Assembly: GCF_039634365.2 (NCBI RefSeq)
Contig: NZ_CP155079.2
Coordinates: forward strand, 5,084,001 to 5,148,000
Direction: 5' to 3'
Length of the DNA: 64,000 nt
Source of the DNA: Mucilaginibacter sp. PAMB04168
Lineage (GTDB): Bacteria > Bacteroidota > Bacteroidia > Sphingobacteriales > Sphingobacteriaceae
Under the pieces are notes generated by a model that worked only from the letters and a program-made list of their open reading frames with translations, did no database searches and was not told where the DNA came from. This document shows, one piece after another, positions 17,571 to 26,067 of this stretch. Position 1 is the first letter of the stretch, and every line of letters begins with the position of its first letter. The position numbers and the translations under genes were made by a program.

Positions 17571-17571
17571 T

Positions 17572-18681
17572 ATGAACACCGAACCCCATCCGTCTTTATT
17601 ATTGCAACCCCACTGGGTAAAGGCTATTCGGCAATATGCCTTTGCGGCCGAAGAGGCTGGTATGCTGCAACCCGAACAACTGGACATAGTTTACCAACAA
17701 CAATGGTTTAAGCTTTTAGTGCCAAAAGCATACGGCGGCCTGGAGCTACTATTGCCTGAGCTGATACGGCTTGAGGAGGCTCTTAGCTGGGCTGATGGCA
17801 GTTTGGGCTGGGTAGTTACCCTATGTGCAGGAGCAGGATGGTTTGGCGGCTTCATTAACCCCGAAGCTGCGTCTGAAATTTTTGCTGATCCGAAAGTTTG
17901 CCTGGCCGGCAGCGGTGCTTCAACAGGCACAGCTACAAAAACAGCTGGCGGTTACTTGCTTAATGGGCATTGGAAATACGCGAGCGGGGTTAAGCATGCT
18001 ACGCATTTTACGGCCAATTGCCTTATTCAGGATGAGAATGGCAATAGTGTATTGAACGAAGGCGGCGACCAGCTAGTATTGCCTTTTGTGATAGACAGCA
18101 ATACAGCCACACAGGTTGCCGCCTGGAAATACATAGGCATGATGGGCACAGGAAGCCACGCCTTTACTATGCAGAACGCTTATGCTCCGGCAAACCGCTG
18201 CTTTAAGATTGATGCCGTTGCAGCGGTCATTGACACATCGTTATACCGCTATCCCTTTATGCAGTTGGCCGAGGCCACGCTGGCCGCCAATATTGCGGGT
18301 GTGGCTATGCACTTTGTGGACTTGTGCGGTCCCATATTTGAGCGAAAGATTGAGGAGTCGCGCCGCATGAGCGATGAGAACCGGGTAACGCTAATGAAAA
18401 CCCTGCACAATATTAAAGAAAGCCTGCAAGGCATACGTAACCAGTTTTATGAGGCCGTTGATGCCTCATGGCAAGCCGGCTTAAATAACCATTTAACATC
18501 CGAATACTTAAAGCCGGTAAGCACCACAAGCCGCTTATTAGCCCGCATAGCCCGCGAGGGTGTAGATGAATTGTATCCTTTTTGCGGCTTGCAAGCTGCT
18601 TCGCCCGATACGGAAATAAACCAGGTATGGCGTGACCTGCATACGGCCAGCCAGCATGCGCTATTAACATTTATGGAGTAG
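17572..18681 (+). CDS. acyl-CoA dehydrogenase-family flavoprotein in the thiamine operon
   Basis: 369 residues with the three-part acyl-CoA dehydrogenase fold: N-terminal helices (about 1-100, including PKAYGGLELLLPELIRLEEA), a beta barrel (about 110-220, LAGSGASTGTATKTAGGYLL then GHWKYASGVKHA) and a C-terminal four-helix bundle. The sequence is closer to the HpaB/group D monooxygenase-like branch (FAD or FMN) than to fatty-acid enzymes; the C-terminal catalytic Glu region is not evident. It starts 1 bp after pnuT, so it is almost certainly under the TPP riboswitch. Its substrate is unknown; a role in oxidising a thiamine-related compound is a guess from context. Confidence 0.82.
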   Translation: MNTEPHPSLLLQPHWVKAIRQYAFAAEEAGMLQPEQLDIVYQQQWFKLLVPKAYGGLELLLPELIRLEEALSWADGSLGWVVTLCAGAGWFGGFINPEAASEIFADPKVCLAGSGASTGTATKTAGGYLLNGHWKYASGVKHATHFTANCLIQDENGNSVLNEGGDQLVLPFVIDSNTATQVAAWKYIGMMGTGSHAFTMQNAYAPANRCFKIDAVAAVIDTSLYRYPFMQLAEATLAANIAGVAMHFVDLCGPIFERKIEESRRMSDENRVTLMKTLHNIKESLQGIRNQFYEAVDASWQAGLNNHLTSEYLKPVSTTSRLLARIAREGVDELYPFCGLQAASPDTEINQVWRDLHTASQHALLTFME

Positions 18682-18757
18682 TGTTGCCATTTACGATGGC
18701 TTAGGGCGAATTACAGTGCTTTACCTTCGATAAAGTAATGTGCTAAAGTTCAAAATG

Positions 18758-19876
18758 CTAAAAGCCTTGCAAATTTCTTTTACGGATGGCTTCTTCCGTT
18801 TCAGGAACAAGAGACTCTAACCCAACTCTTACCGCCTCGGCCTGAACTTCTTCTATAAATGGACGGAAGCTTTTGTTGTACTCCTGAAATGCAGATTCGA
18901 AATCTCCCTTGTGCTTTTGAAAGGCATCAGCTAATGCTGCAGCTCCATCTATAGCTAACGATCCTCCCATTCCTGCAGCTGGTGAAGCGCAATAGCCTGC
19001 ATCTCCCACCAGGGCCACCCTGCCTTTTGTCCACGATGGCATTTTTATTTGACAGAGTTTATCAAAGTAAAATGTTCTAGATTGCTTTACTTCTTCCAAT
19101 AATTCTGCGGTCCTCCAGCCAGCTCCTGCAAACTGTTCTAAAATAATGTGCCGCTGTTGCTCTTCATTACGATAATCATAAGGAATCTCTTTCTCTGAAC
19201 GGAAACAAAGAATAATATCGGTCTTGCTGTTGTAAGCATTCAGCATTACTGCTTTGTTAGGCACGTTGTACATTTGTGCGGTATTTTGTTTGATGAGCAG
19301 TTTATTAACGATAGTGATAGAAAAATACTGCCCCAAAAAATGCATGTATTCACTTTCGGGGCCGAACCAGATGTCTCTTACAGCAGAATGAATGCCATCG
19401 CAGCCAAACAGCAAATCAACCTGGCTTTGCAAACCATCTTTAAACGTAACGTGTATTTCGTCTCCGGTTTCACTCAGCCCGGTGATACGGTTGTTGAAAA
19501 TAAAGTGAACTTCATCTTTCACCGCATCAAATATCATGTTTAGTAATACATTCCGTTCTATTTCAAAGTCATCATCTGGCAGTGGCTCCCCCTCTTGCCT
19601 GAGCAACATGGCACCTTCTGTAACATCGTCGGCATTTTTAAACTCCCATGTTTCCAAGTTCAACCGGTTGGCTTTTATCCGGTCAAAAAGGCCCATGCGT
19701 TTAACAATGTCAACGGTATTTCCACGAACGTTTACCGGGGTGCCGCCTTTCTTAAGCCCGTTTCCAACTTCAACAACAGTTACATGGTAACCTAATTTGT
19801 TCATCCAAAAAGCGGTTGAAAGTCCGGCAAAGCTAGCACCCGATATCAGTACTTTTTTTCCTTTTAATGATTTCAT
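18758..19876 (-). CDS. FAD-dependent monooxygenase (group A, PHBH fold)
   Basis: About 372 residues from the ATG at 19876 (MKSLKGKKVLISG); an in-frame ATG at 19891 is an alternative, while the more distant GTG gives an odd leader. FAD-binding motifs: GASFAG near residues 13-18, the central DG motif in LLFGCDGIHSAVRD, and GRVALVGDAGYCASPAAGMG that contacts the FAD ribityl and NADPH. GGTPVNVRGNTVD is the typical loop of TetX-like and related monooxygenases. It hydroxylates some small aromatic compound; the substrate is unknown. It follows the TetX-like gene on the same strand and is likely part of the AraC-led operon. Confidence 0.87.
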   Translation of the reverse strand: MKSLKGKKVLISGASFAGLSTAFWMNKLGYHVTVVEVGNGLKKGGTPVNVRGNTVDIVKRMGLFDRIKANRLNLETWEFKNADDVTEGAMLLRQEGEPLPDDDFEIERNVLLNMIFDAVKDEVHFIFNNRITGLSETGDEIHVTFKDGLQSQVDLLFGCDGIHSAVRDIWFGPESEYMHFLGQYFSITIVNKLLIKQNTAQMYNVPNKAVMLNAYNSKTDIILCFRSEKEIPYDYRNEEQQRHIILEQFAGAGWRTAELLEEVKQSRTFYFDKLCQIKMPSWTKGRVALVGDAGYCASPAAGMGGSLAIDGAAALADAFQKHKGDFESAFQEYNKSFRPFIEEVQAEAVRVGLESLVPETEEAIRKRNLQGF

Positions 19877-19980
19877 TTTATATAAATCCATCTTAACATG
19901 TTGAGACGGGCGACAACAAAATTCGGGCTTGCACCCCGGTTTGGCTTGTAAAAACACGACAAAAACCTGCCTGCAGCTTG

Positions 19981-21111
19981 TTAATGAATAAACCTTTGAA
20001 AGGAAAAGTCGGGTTGTCGCATCTCTATCTCATTATTGGCGGACTCGAGCTGTGCAGCGGCGGCATACACCAACATTTGCTGTTCGTAATTGCTAATGGC
20101 CGCTTCTATGGTCTTGTATTTTCCGCTAGTGAGGTTTTCCGATAAAATTAAGGCGTCCATTAATCCTGTATTTACGCCTTTTCCTGCAAAGGGTGGCATT
20201 AAATGCGCGGCGTCTCCAATAAGCGTAATAGGCAAGGGGCGCGCCTTGTTCCAGGGTTTGTTCAGCGGTAATTTTTTTGTAGGCAATACCCAAAAAGCAG
20301 ATGTAGCGCTCAATAATCGCTGGTAACGATCATCCCAATCAGATAACCTGTTGGAAAGAAAAGCACAGATGCTGTCCTTGCGCTGAAAGTCTAATTCATA
20401 AGCGTGAGCCCACTCCTCAGGCTTCTTAAAAATGACACCGTAAGTTAACACTCCGTTATTATAAGGGTTTGCTACCAATAAATTACCTTGGTAAGCTGCC
20501 ATGAGCCTGTGCCCGTTGCATAACTTATAAAATTCAGGGCAGTTAATTTCGGGTTGGGGTACATCTCCTTGTATAATCACCGTCCCTGTTTCTCGCGCTT
20601 GGATGTCTGTTACATAGTGTCTAACTTTTGACATACCACCATTCGCAACGATCACCAGATCAGCGGTTGTAGTGTATTGATTTTCGAAATGGAGCAGCCA
20701 TTTTCCGCAGTGTTCTTCAAGTCCTATGGTGTTCTTGTCCCAAGCTACTGTATCTTCTGTTAAACTACTCAGTAATATAGTTCTTAAATTGTTCCTGTTT
20801 ATTTCAGGATTATCGAACTGAGTTTCGGGTGTGGGGGTTTTAGTGAACAATACCTTACCTTGTTCATCGGCCATGGTAACGCCCATGGGCATAGCTTTAG
20901 CATAATAGGTTTCTAGCAATCCTGCCTTTTTCAAGGCTTGCTGTCCTGAATCTTGATGAAGATCGAGTGTGCCGCCCCAAATTCTTGCCTGTGGGTCTTT
21001 GTCTCTTTCATAAACGGTTACCTTTACGCCACTTTGCTGTAGTAACCGGGCCATGGTAAGGCCAACCGGCCCAGCGCCTATAACGGCAACATTTTTATTT
21101 CGGAGTAACAT
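19981..21111 (-). CDS. TetX-like FAD-dependent monooxygenase
   Basis: 376 residues, almost the length of TetX (about 388). FAD motifs are GAGPVG (12-17) and LIGDAAHLMPPFAGKG (298-312). Long stretches match TetX as I remember it: IWGGTLDLH, KKAGLLETYY, FDNPEINRN, VANGGMSKVR, INCPEFYKLCNG and YEQQM. Applying an offset of 11 to TetX numbering, the substrate residues Gln192, Arg213, Pro318 and Gly321 are kept (Gln181, Arg202, Pro307, Gly310), whereas Phe224 and His234 are replaced by Val213 and Thr223. TetX hydroxylates tetracyclines at C11a and inactivates them. The changed pocket means that activity on tetracycline cannot be assumed. An AraC regulator lies 46 bp upstream. Confidence 0.88.
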   Translation of the reverse strand: MLLRNKNVAVIGAGPVGLTMARLLQQSGVKVTVYERDKDPQARIWGGTLDLHQDSGQQALKKAGLLETYYAKAMPMGVTMADEQGKVLFTKTPTPETQFDNPEINRNNLRTILLSSLTEDTVAWDKNTIGLEEHCGKWLLHFENQYTTTADLVIVANGGMSKVRHYVTDIQARETGTVIIQGDVPQPEINCPEFYKLCNGHRLMAAYQGNLLVANPYNNGVLTYGVIFKKPEEWAHAYELDFQRKDSICAFLSNRLSDWDDRYQRLLSATSAFWVLPTKKLPLNKPWNKARPLPITLIGDAAHLMPPFAGKGVNTGLMDALILSENLTSGKYKTIEAAISNYEQQMLVYAAAAQLESANNEIEMRQPDFSFQRFIH

Positions 21112-21157
21112 GAATTTGCATGGTTATTTACCTGCAAAATTCAACAATGCCTCTGCA

Positions 21158-21976
21158 TCAGGCTTGTACAAATGCGACAAAGTCTTCGGTTATGGTCTGT
21201 TTTCCCTTTCTTACTTTTCGGGCAAAAGCGGCTGGCGTGGTCCCGGTATAGCGCTTAAAATCGCGGCTCAGATGGGCTTGGTCTGCATAACCCAGTTCGT
21301 GAGCTAAGCCAGCAAGATTAGCGTCGGGGTTAAGCCATAGATGGTTTCGTACCTGCTCAAAGCGCATCAAACCAGAAACGTCTTTCACCGTATAGCCTGT
21401 AGATTGTTTAAAGTTTCTTTCGAGTGTGCGCACTGTGGCGTGAGCGGCGGCGGCTACCTGGCTTACGGGTAAAGTACCGTTTGCTTTGCGCATGGCAACG
21501 CCCGCTTTAAACAACAAACTATTAGCGGCAATTCCCTCTCTTGCGTTCAGGAAATATTGTTTAACATGTTCCAGTGCTTCTTCAATTTTACCAACCTGAA
21601 CTAACTGGCTGAGCGAAGACTGTAAACGGGCAATTGGGTGTTTAAATACGTGCACGCGATCCTGCCCCGGCTTGAGTCCAAGCAAATCGAAAACGGTCCA
21701 TGGAAAGCACCTGATACCTATCACCTCCAAATGATTATTTGCATGCAAGATAACCGGTTGCCCCAACAGCCCCATTATGAACGGTGATGGCAGTGACTGC
21801 AAGCCCCCGGGCGTAGAAATGCTACAGGTACTCCCGAAAATAAAAACGATTTCAGCATAACCGTCGGGAAGCACTTCAAAGGTCGATAATCGTTCTCCAA
21901 AATCGATGCTGGTGTACCAAAAGCACTGTATGGCATCACGTAACTCTTCGGGAGATTCAATTTCCTGGTGCTTCAT
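21158..21976 (-). CDS. AraC family transcriptional regulator
   Basis: 272 residues. The N-terminal 150 residues form a sensor domain of the DUF6597 type (FEVLPDGYAEIVFIFG, then VIGIRCFPWTVFDLLG). The C-terminal part (about 165-255) has two helix-turn-helix units: VSQVAAAAHATVRTLERNFK and LAGLAHELGYADQAHLSRDF, with the conserved RDFKRYTGTTPAAF end. It is 46 bp upstream of the TetX-like gene in the same direction, so it probably heads the operon and controls it in answer to a small ligand. The 238-bp region before it should carry the promoter; a TAACTTTA box is only near consensus. Confidence 0.9.
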   Translation of the reverse strand: MKHQEIESPEELRDAIQCFWYTSIDFGERLSTFEVLPDGYAEIVFIFGSTCSISTPGGLQSLPSPFIMGLLGQPVILHANNHLEVIGIRCFPWTVFDLLGLKPGQDRVHVFKHPIARLQSSLSQLVQVGKIEEALEHVKQYFLNAREGIAANSLLFKAGVAMRKANGTLPVSQVAAAAHATVRTLERNFKQSTGYTVKDVSGLMRFEQVRNHLWLNPDANLAGLAHELGYADQAHLSRDFKRYTGTTPAAFARKVRKGKQTITEDFVAFVQA

Positions 21977-22214
21977 ATTACGTATTCGAGTTAAAGGTAA
22001 TGAAATACTAAAGTTAACCCGCTGTTTCCAAATTATTCCAAATCTTACTAAAAGTAGCTAAGTACTCCGTTGGCGTACACCCACCGATTTAAGTGCTAAG
22101 CGTATAGAGCAGGGTGGTAAAATACTTCAACAAGCTATACAGCACAACGCCCAAATTGGCTATATATGTATACGTCCGCCTATTGGCGGCCTGTTTCCTG
22201 CAATTAAAAAACGA

Positions 22215-23129
22215 TTAAATTGCTTCACAAATGAGTTGAGCCAGGCTTTTGATCTCAACAAAATCATCATCACTAAATAAACTGGTGTTAGCGTGCGAGT
22301 CTGTACAGATCAGTTTTTTAATCAGCCCGCTGTTTCGAAGTTTGTTAATACCGTCATTTACAAACAGACCATGGGTGGTAATTACAAAAATATCGGCCGC
22401 ACCGGCTTCTTTATAAGTTTTAGCTGCATTGATGATGCTGCCGCCAGAGCGAATCATGTCATCATAAATCACAACCGTTTTGCCGGCTACATCTGCATTG
22501 ATAGCGCTTACCTCGGTATGGTCGCCCTTGAGGCGGCGTTTCAATATAAACGCGGCGTTAACGCCTAAATCGTTCGCCAATGATTCTACCCATTTAGCAC
22601 GACCGGCATCGGTACTGGCCATCACGAAATTATCGCCCCCGTACTGCCGGGCAACTGCCATTATAATAGATTTACAGTATACATGTACCGGGTACAAATC
22701 ATGCTCAAAATAATACTGAATGCCCTCTGAATGCAGGTCAAAAAGCAAAACCTTATTACCCCGGTTTGATTTAGGGATGCTGGATAACAGCCGCGCCCTA
22801 GTTTTAGCGGTTACAATCTCGCCGCTCAATACAGCCCGCTCCATGGTCGAATACCCAAAATAAGGAATAACTAACGTTAAAGAGTTAGCACCATAACTTA
22901 CCAGGGAGGATGCCAGATCATACAGCTCCAGTGTGGCTTCATCACTTACCGTACCACCAACCAGCACCACATCCCGGTTCTCAATTACAGAAATAATGCG
23001 CTGGTACCGTTCACCGTCAGTAAACTGGCTTACTTCCAGTATGCCTTGTTCAAAGTCGGCACAGACCAGTAATTTTTTGGCCAGGTATTCATATTCTTTA
23101 ATGGCAAATAGTATCTTTTTCATATGCAT
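22215..23129 (-). CDS. divergent ribose-phosphate pyrophosphokinase (Prs) homologue
   Basis: 304 residues with two phosphoribosyltransferase-fold halves. Kept features are FTDGERYQRI (FSDGE motif, about 36-45), FDLHSEGIQYYF (metal site His133) and the PRPP loop VVIYDDMIRSGGS (219-231). The loop that is YARQDRK in normal Prs, whose Arg and Gln hold ATP, reads PYFGYSTMERAV here (89-100). Canonical Prs makes PRPP from ribose 5-phosphate and ATP; this protein may use another nucleotide donor or substrate. No nicotinamide phosphoribosyltransferase is next to it. It is monocistronic; a small CCGCC/GGCGG hairpin follows at 22176-22189 without a T-tract. Confidence 0.82.
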   Translation of the reverse strand: MHMKKILFAIKEYEYLAKKLLVCADFEQGILEVSQFTDGERYQRIISVIENRDVVLVGGTVSDEATLELYDLASSLVSYGANSLTLVIPYFGYSTMERAVLSGEIVTAKTRARLLSSIPKSNRGNKVLLFDLHSEGIQYYFEHDLYPVHVYCKSIIMAVARQYGGDNFVMASTDAGRAKWVESLANDLGVNAAFILKRRLKGDHTEVSAINADVAGKTVVIYDDMIRSGGSIINAAKTYKEAGAADIFVITTHGLFVNDGINKLRNSGLIKKLICTDSHANTSLFSDDDFVEIKSLAQLICEAI

Positions 23130-23670
23130 TGTACTGTCGTTTTACCTGTTCAAAAATAGTGGTATTAATCAGCTTTCCGTTCAAATACCGTGTGTAACTC
23201 ATTAGGCAGGTTGGCATAGCTCTAACTCATGTAAATTGGAGAGCATTAAACACTTCCAACAAACGGTTCATATAATTACTTAACAGTAGCGTAATATGTA
23301 AGGCTAAACCATCTGTATAATAATACGTTATTTGTTTGTGTTACTTTATACACTTATTAAAAGACCGGTGCCATGTTGGAAAATTATATTATTGTTTTGG
23401 AGTGGCCTTGGCACGTTTTTATTTGCATTTAATAATTTATTGGATATGCTGAAGGAGCCAATGGGCAACAGAGCTAAAAGACGGCTGGCTATTTTATAAA
23501 TACATACCATTGCTCAAAATTATTAAACCGCTTAATTCCTACTAAAAGTTGGCAAACTTCACAGGGATTTAACTCTACGTAAATATTTAAGCAGGTGGGC
23601 GTGCTGGCAATATTTGTTAAAAAACTATAGCTACGGTTGTGTGTTGCAGCCTGTAAAAAAGAAGGTTCAT
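23130..23670. other. intergenic region between divergent prs-like and lipid kinase genes
   Basis: About 540 bp. On the minus strand a TATTTTTG box 21 nt before the prs-like start could be its -7 element. On the plus strand there is a 55-codon open frame at 23332-23499 with a TTG start, two hydrophobic segments (FVLLYTLI and IILLFWSGLGTFLFAF) and a basic C-terminus (NRAKRRLAIL); it might be a small membrane protein but has only its composition in favour. Nothing else was recognised. Confidence 0.4.
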
Positions 23671-24555
23671 ATGAAATTTAACCATATTCATTTTATCATC
23701 AATCCGGCCTCTGGTAAAGAAGAACCTATTTTGTCTTACATTAATCAAACTTTGGATAACACTGGAATAGAGTGGGAACTGTCTGTTACAAAAAGAAACT
23801 TTAGCGCTGGGGAGATTGCAAAAGCGCTGATAGGTAAGACAGACCTGATTGCCGTTTATGGCGGCGATGGTTGTGTAACAGATGTTGCAGGCGCCATACA
23901 GGGTACAGCAACACCAATGGCCATCATACCGGGCGGAACGGCCAATGTGATGGCCAAGGAGCTTGGTGTGCCTGTAGACGCTAAAGCGGCGCTGGAATTA
24001 CTGGTTAACGGCAAGTTGCAATTGAAAGTAGTTGATATGGGTATGGTGAATGATCACCTTTTTTTGCTGCGGATAAACTTAGGAATTATGGCAGATATGG
24101 TTTTGCAGGCCGATCGGGATTTGAAAGATCAAATTGGGCAGCTGGCTTACGGGGTAACAGCGGTTAAAACTATTGCAGAGGCAAAACCTGTTACTTACCG
24201 CCTCACTATTGACGGAAAAGCCGTTGAAGAAACAGGCGTATCATTAACAGTTACCAACTCAGGCAATATAGGCATTGGCGATTTTGCTTTACAACCCGGT
24301 ATAAGTATTACGGATGGCTGGTTGGATGCTATCCTGTTAAAGGATGCCAGCTTTACATCACTACTTAAAGCTGCCGGCAGTACCTTGCTGCAAAATGAAA
24401 CGGATGCTATTAAGCATTGGCAGTGCAAAGAAATCATTATTCAAACAGACGCTGACCAACGTTTTATTTGTGACGATAGTGAGCAGGTAGCCCAACTATT
24501 GCATATTAAGGTTGTACCGGCTGCTATACGTATTGCGGTTCCGGCCGAAATCTAA
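23671..24555 (+). CDS. diacylglycerol kinase family lipid kinase
   Basis: 294 residues from the ATG at 23671 (MKFNHIHFIINPASGK); the open frame upstream starts with TTG and is unlike the family. The catalytic domain shows INPASGK, AVYGGDGCVTDVAGAI (GGDGT motif with Cys instead of Thr) and IPGGTANVMAKEL, then a second beta domain with GISITDGWLDAIL. Such enzymes phosphorylate diacylglycerol or related lipids at the inner membrane. It is followed after 6 bp by a dual-specificity phosphatase, so the two are cotranscribed; fused versions of this pair exist in other bacteria. Confidence 0.88.
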   Translation: MKFNHIHFIINPASGKEEPILSYINQTLDNTGIEWELSVTKRNFSAGEIAKALIGKTDLIAVYGGDGCVTDVAGAIQGTATPMAIIPGGTANVMAKELGVPVDAKAALELLVNGKLQLKVVDMGMVNDHLFLLRINLGIMADMVLQADRDLKDQIGQLAYGVTAVKTIAEAKPVTYRLTIDGKAVEETGVSLTVTNSGNIGIGDFALQPGISITDGWLDAILLKDASFTSLLKAAGSTLLQNETDAIKHWQCKEIIIQTDADQRFICDDSEQVAQLLHIKVVPAAIRIAVPAEI

Positions 24556-24561
24556 ATTCTT

Positions 24562-25110
24562 ATGCTTGCTCAAATCAAAAGTATCGTTGTTCTGGTTGTC
24601 ATATTTTTCCAGAAAATATATGACAATGTATACCGACTGATAGCCGGTATGCCCACGTTGAAGCGGAGCCAAATTACGGCAGATCTGTTTTTAGGGAGTC
24701 AGTATAATTTGCTGGGATTACGTAAATTGAAAGCGCTTGGCGTAACAGCCATCATCAATATGCGTATACACTCTGTATATAGCGAGGCCCAATACGATGG
24801 GTTTAGCTACCTGCATTTACCCACAGAGGACAACACGCCGCCCACCATAGAAGCACTGGTAAGAGGCGCTGATTTTGCAGCCAGGGCCGTAGCTAATGGT
24901 GGTAAGGTGTATATTCATTGCCGGCAAGGGCTAGGCAGAGGACCAACCATGACTATCGCTTACTTGATTAAAACCGGTTTAACTTTTGATGATGCTTTTG
25001 CTTTAGTGAAAAAAGTACGCACCTTCATTAATCCCCGCCCGTCCCAAATAGCCAGGTTGAAAGAACTGGAGCACTATTACCAAAACAGCAGTAAAGTACC
25101 AGGCGCTTAA
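24562..25110 (+). CDS. dual-specificity protein phosphatase family (PTPMT1-like)
   Basis: 182 residues. A hydrophobic N-terminal segment (about 7-25) may tether it to the membrane. The cysteine phosphatase signature HCRQGLGRGPT carries nucleophile Cys120 and Arg126, with a likely general acid Asp90 in PTEDNTPPT. Members dephosphorylate proteins or phospholipids such as phosphatidylglycerophosphate. Its position 6 bp behind a lipid kinase makes a lipid phosphate a more likely substrate than phosphotyrosine; this is inference. Confidence 0.86.
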   Translation: MLAQIKSIVVLVVIFFQKIYDNVYRLIAGMPTLKRSQITADLFLGSQYNLLGLRKLKALGVTAIINMRIHSVYSEAQYDGFSYLHLPTEDNTPPTIEALVRGADFAARAVANGGKVYIHCRQGLGRGPTMTIAYLIKTGLTFDDAFALVKKVRTFINPRPSQIARLKELEHYYQNSSKVPGA

Positions 25111-25263
25111 CGCACATGTGCTGAAGTGTAAGCAGCATGAATATTAATTACACCGAAATTAATTCCCTTTGTAAAGCTACCTGCAAACGCCTTGACGATA
25201 CCGTTGCGGCAAATTTAATGGTAACAACCTATTCAATTCATATAGCCCGGGTACTTTTGCGGT

Positions 25264-26067
25264 ATGCCGGCTATTTCTATCGAAGACATCTCTAAAGTAA
25301 CGGGTACGGCAAAGCTGCCGGGGTTAGCCCGTTTGCTGATGAAGTTACTTAATATTGATGCGTTTAACCTGATGATGCAGCAAGCGGGCGAGTTAGATGG
25401 CCGGGCCTTTACCAACTTTGCATTAAACTATTTAGGCGTTACTTTAAATGTAAGTGAAAACGAACTCAAGCATATTCCAGCCAACGGCGCATTCGTGGTT
25501 GTAGCCAATCATCCATATGGTGCAATTGAATCGCTAGCGCTGCTTACCCTCCTGGTTGCAAAAAGGGCAGACACCTTGTTCATGGGTGACTTTTTGCTTA
25601 AACGGGTGCCTAACCTGGCTCCATACATTATAGCGGTTAACCCTTTTGAAAAAGTAAAAGATTCTTCAAGCATCAGCGGAATTAAGACAACGTTACTTAA
25701 ACTTAAACAAGGCACACCGGTTGCAATTTTTCCGGCCGGCGAAGTTTCAGCATTCGATTTAAAAAGCTTGTCTATTACAGACCGCCAATGGCATCCGGTA
25801 GTGGGCAAGCTAATTGCCAAGGCCAATGTGCCTGCACTACCTATATATTTTCATGGTAATAATGGTTTTGGCTTCAGCCTGCTTCGCATGCTTCATCCAA
25901 GTTTGCAGACTGTAATGTTGCCTACGGAGCTTTTTAACAAAAAGGGGAAAGTGCTTCATGTGCGTATCGGTAAACCTTTAATTCCAGGTGTTGATTTCGA
26001 CCCCAGACCGGAAACATCACTCCATCAACTCAGAACGCACACTTACGCAATGGGCAATCGGCTCTAG
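25264..26067 (+). CDS. lysophospholipid acyltransferase family (GlsA/OlsA-like)
   Basis: 267 residues with a PlsC-type domain. The acyltransferase motif is VVVANHPYGAIESL, the NHP-x-G-x-x-D/E form seen in lyso-ornithine and lyso-glycine lipid acyltransferases, with Glu in place of Asp; IFPAGEVSAFD is the second motif and PALPIYFHGNNGFGF the third. It would add the second acyl chain to an N-acyl amino acid lipid or to lysophosphatidate. The usual partner N-acyltransferase (GlsB-like) is not adjacent. A TACTTTTG box (25252-25259) ends 4 nt before the ATG, suggesting a leaderless transcript. Confidence 0.85.
   Translation: MPAISIEDISKVTGTAKLPGLARLLMKLLNIDAFNLMMQQAGELDGRAFTNFALNYLGVTLNVSENELKHIPANGAFVVVANHPYGAIESLALLTLLVAKRADTLFMGDFLLKRVPNLAPYIIAVNPFEKVKDSSSISGIKTTLLKLKQGTPVAIFPAGEVSAFDLKSLSITDRQWHPVVGKLIAKANVPALPIYFHGNNGFGFSLLRMLHPSLQTVMLPTELFNKKGKVLHVRIGKPLIPGVDFDPRPETSLHQLRTHTYAMGNRL

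Noticed and set aside
22176..22189. CCGCC/GGCGG hairpin after the prs-like gene as a terminator
   Set aside because: The stem is 5 bp and no T-tract follows on the minus strand.
23408..23427. TTGGCACG followed by TTTGCA, resembling a sigma-54 promoter
   Set aside because: The spacing between GG and GC is 13 bp instead of the required 10, and it lies inside a possible small open frame.
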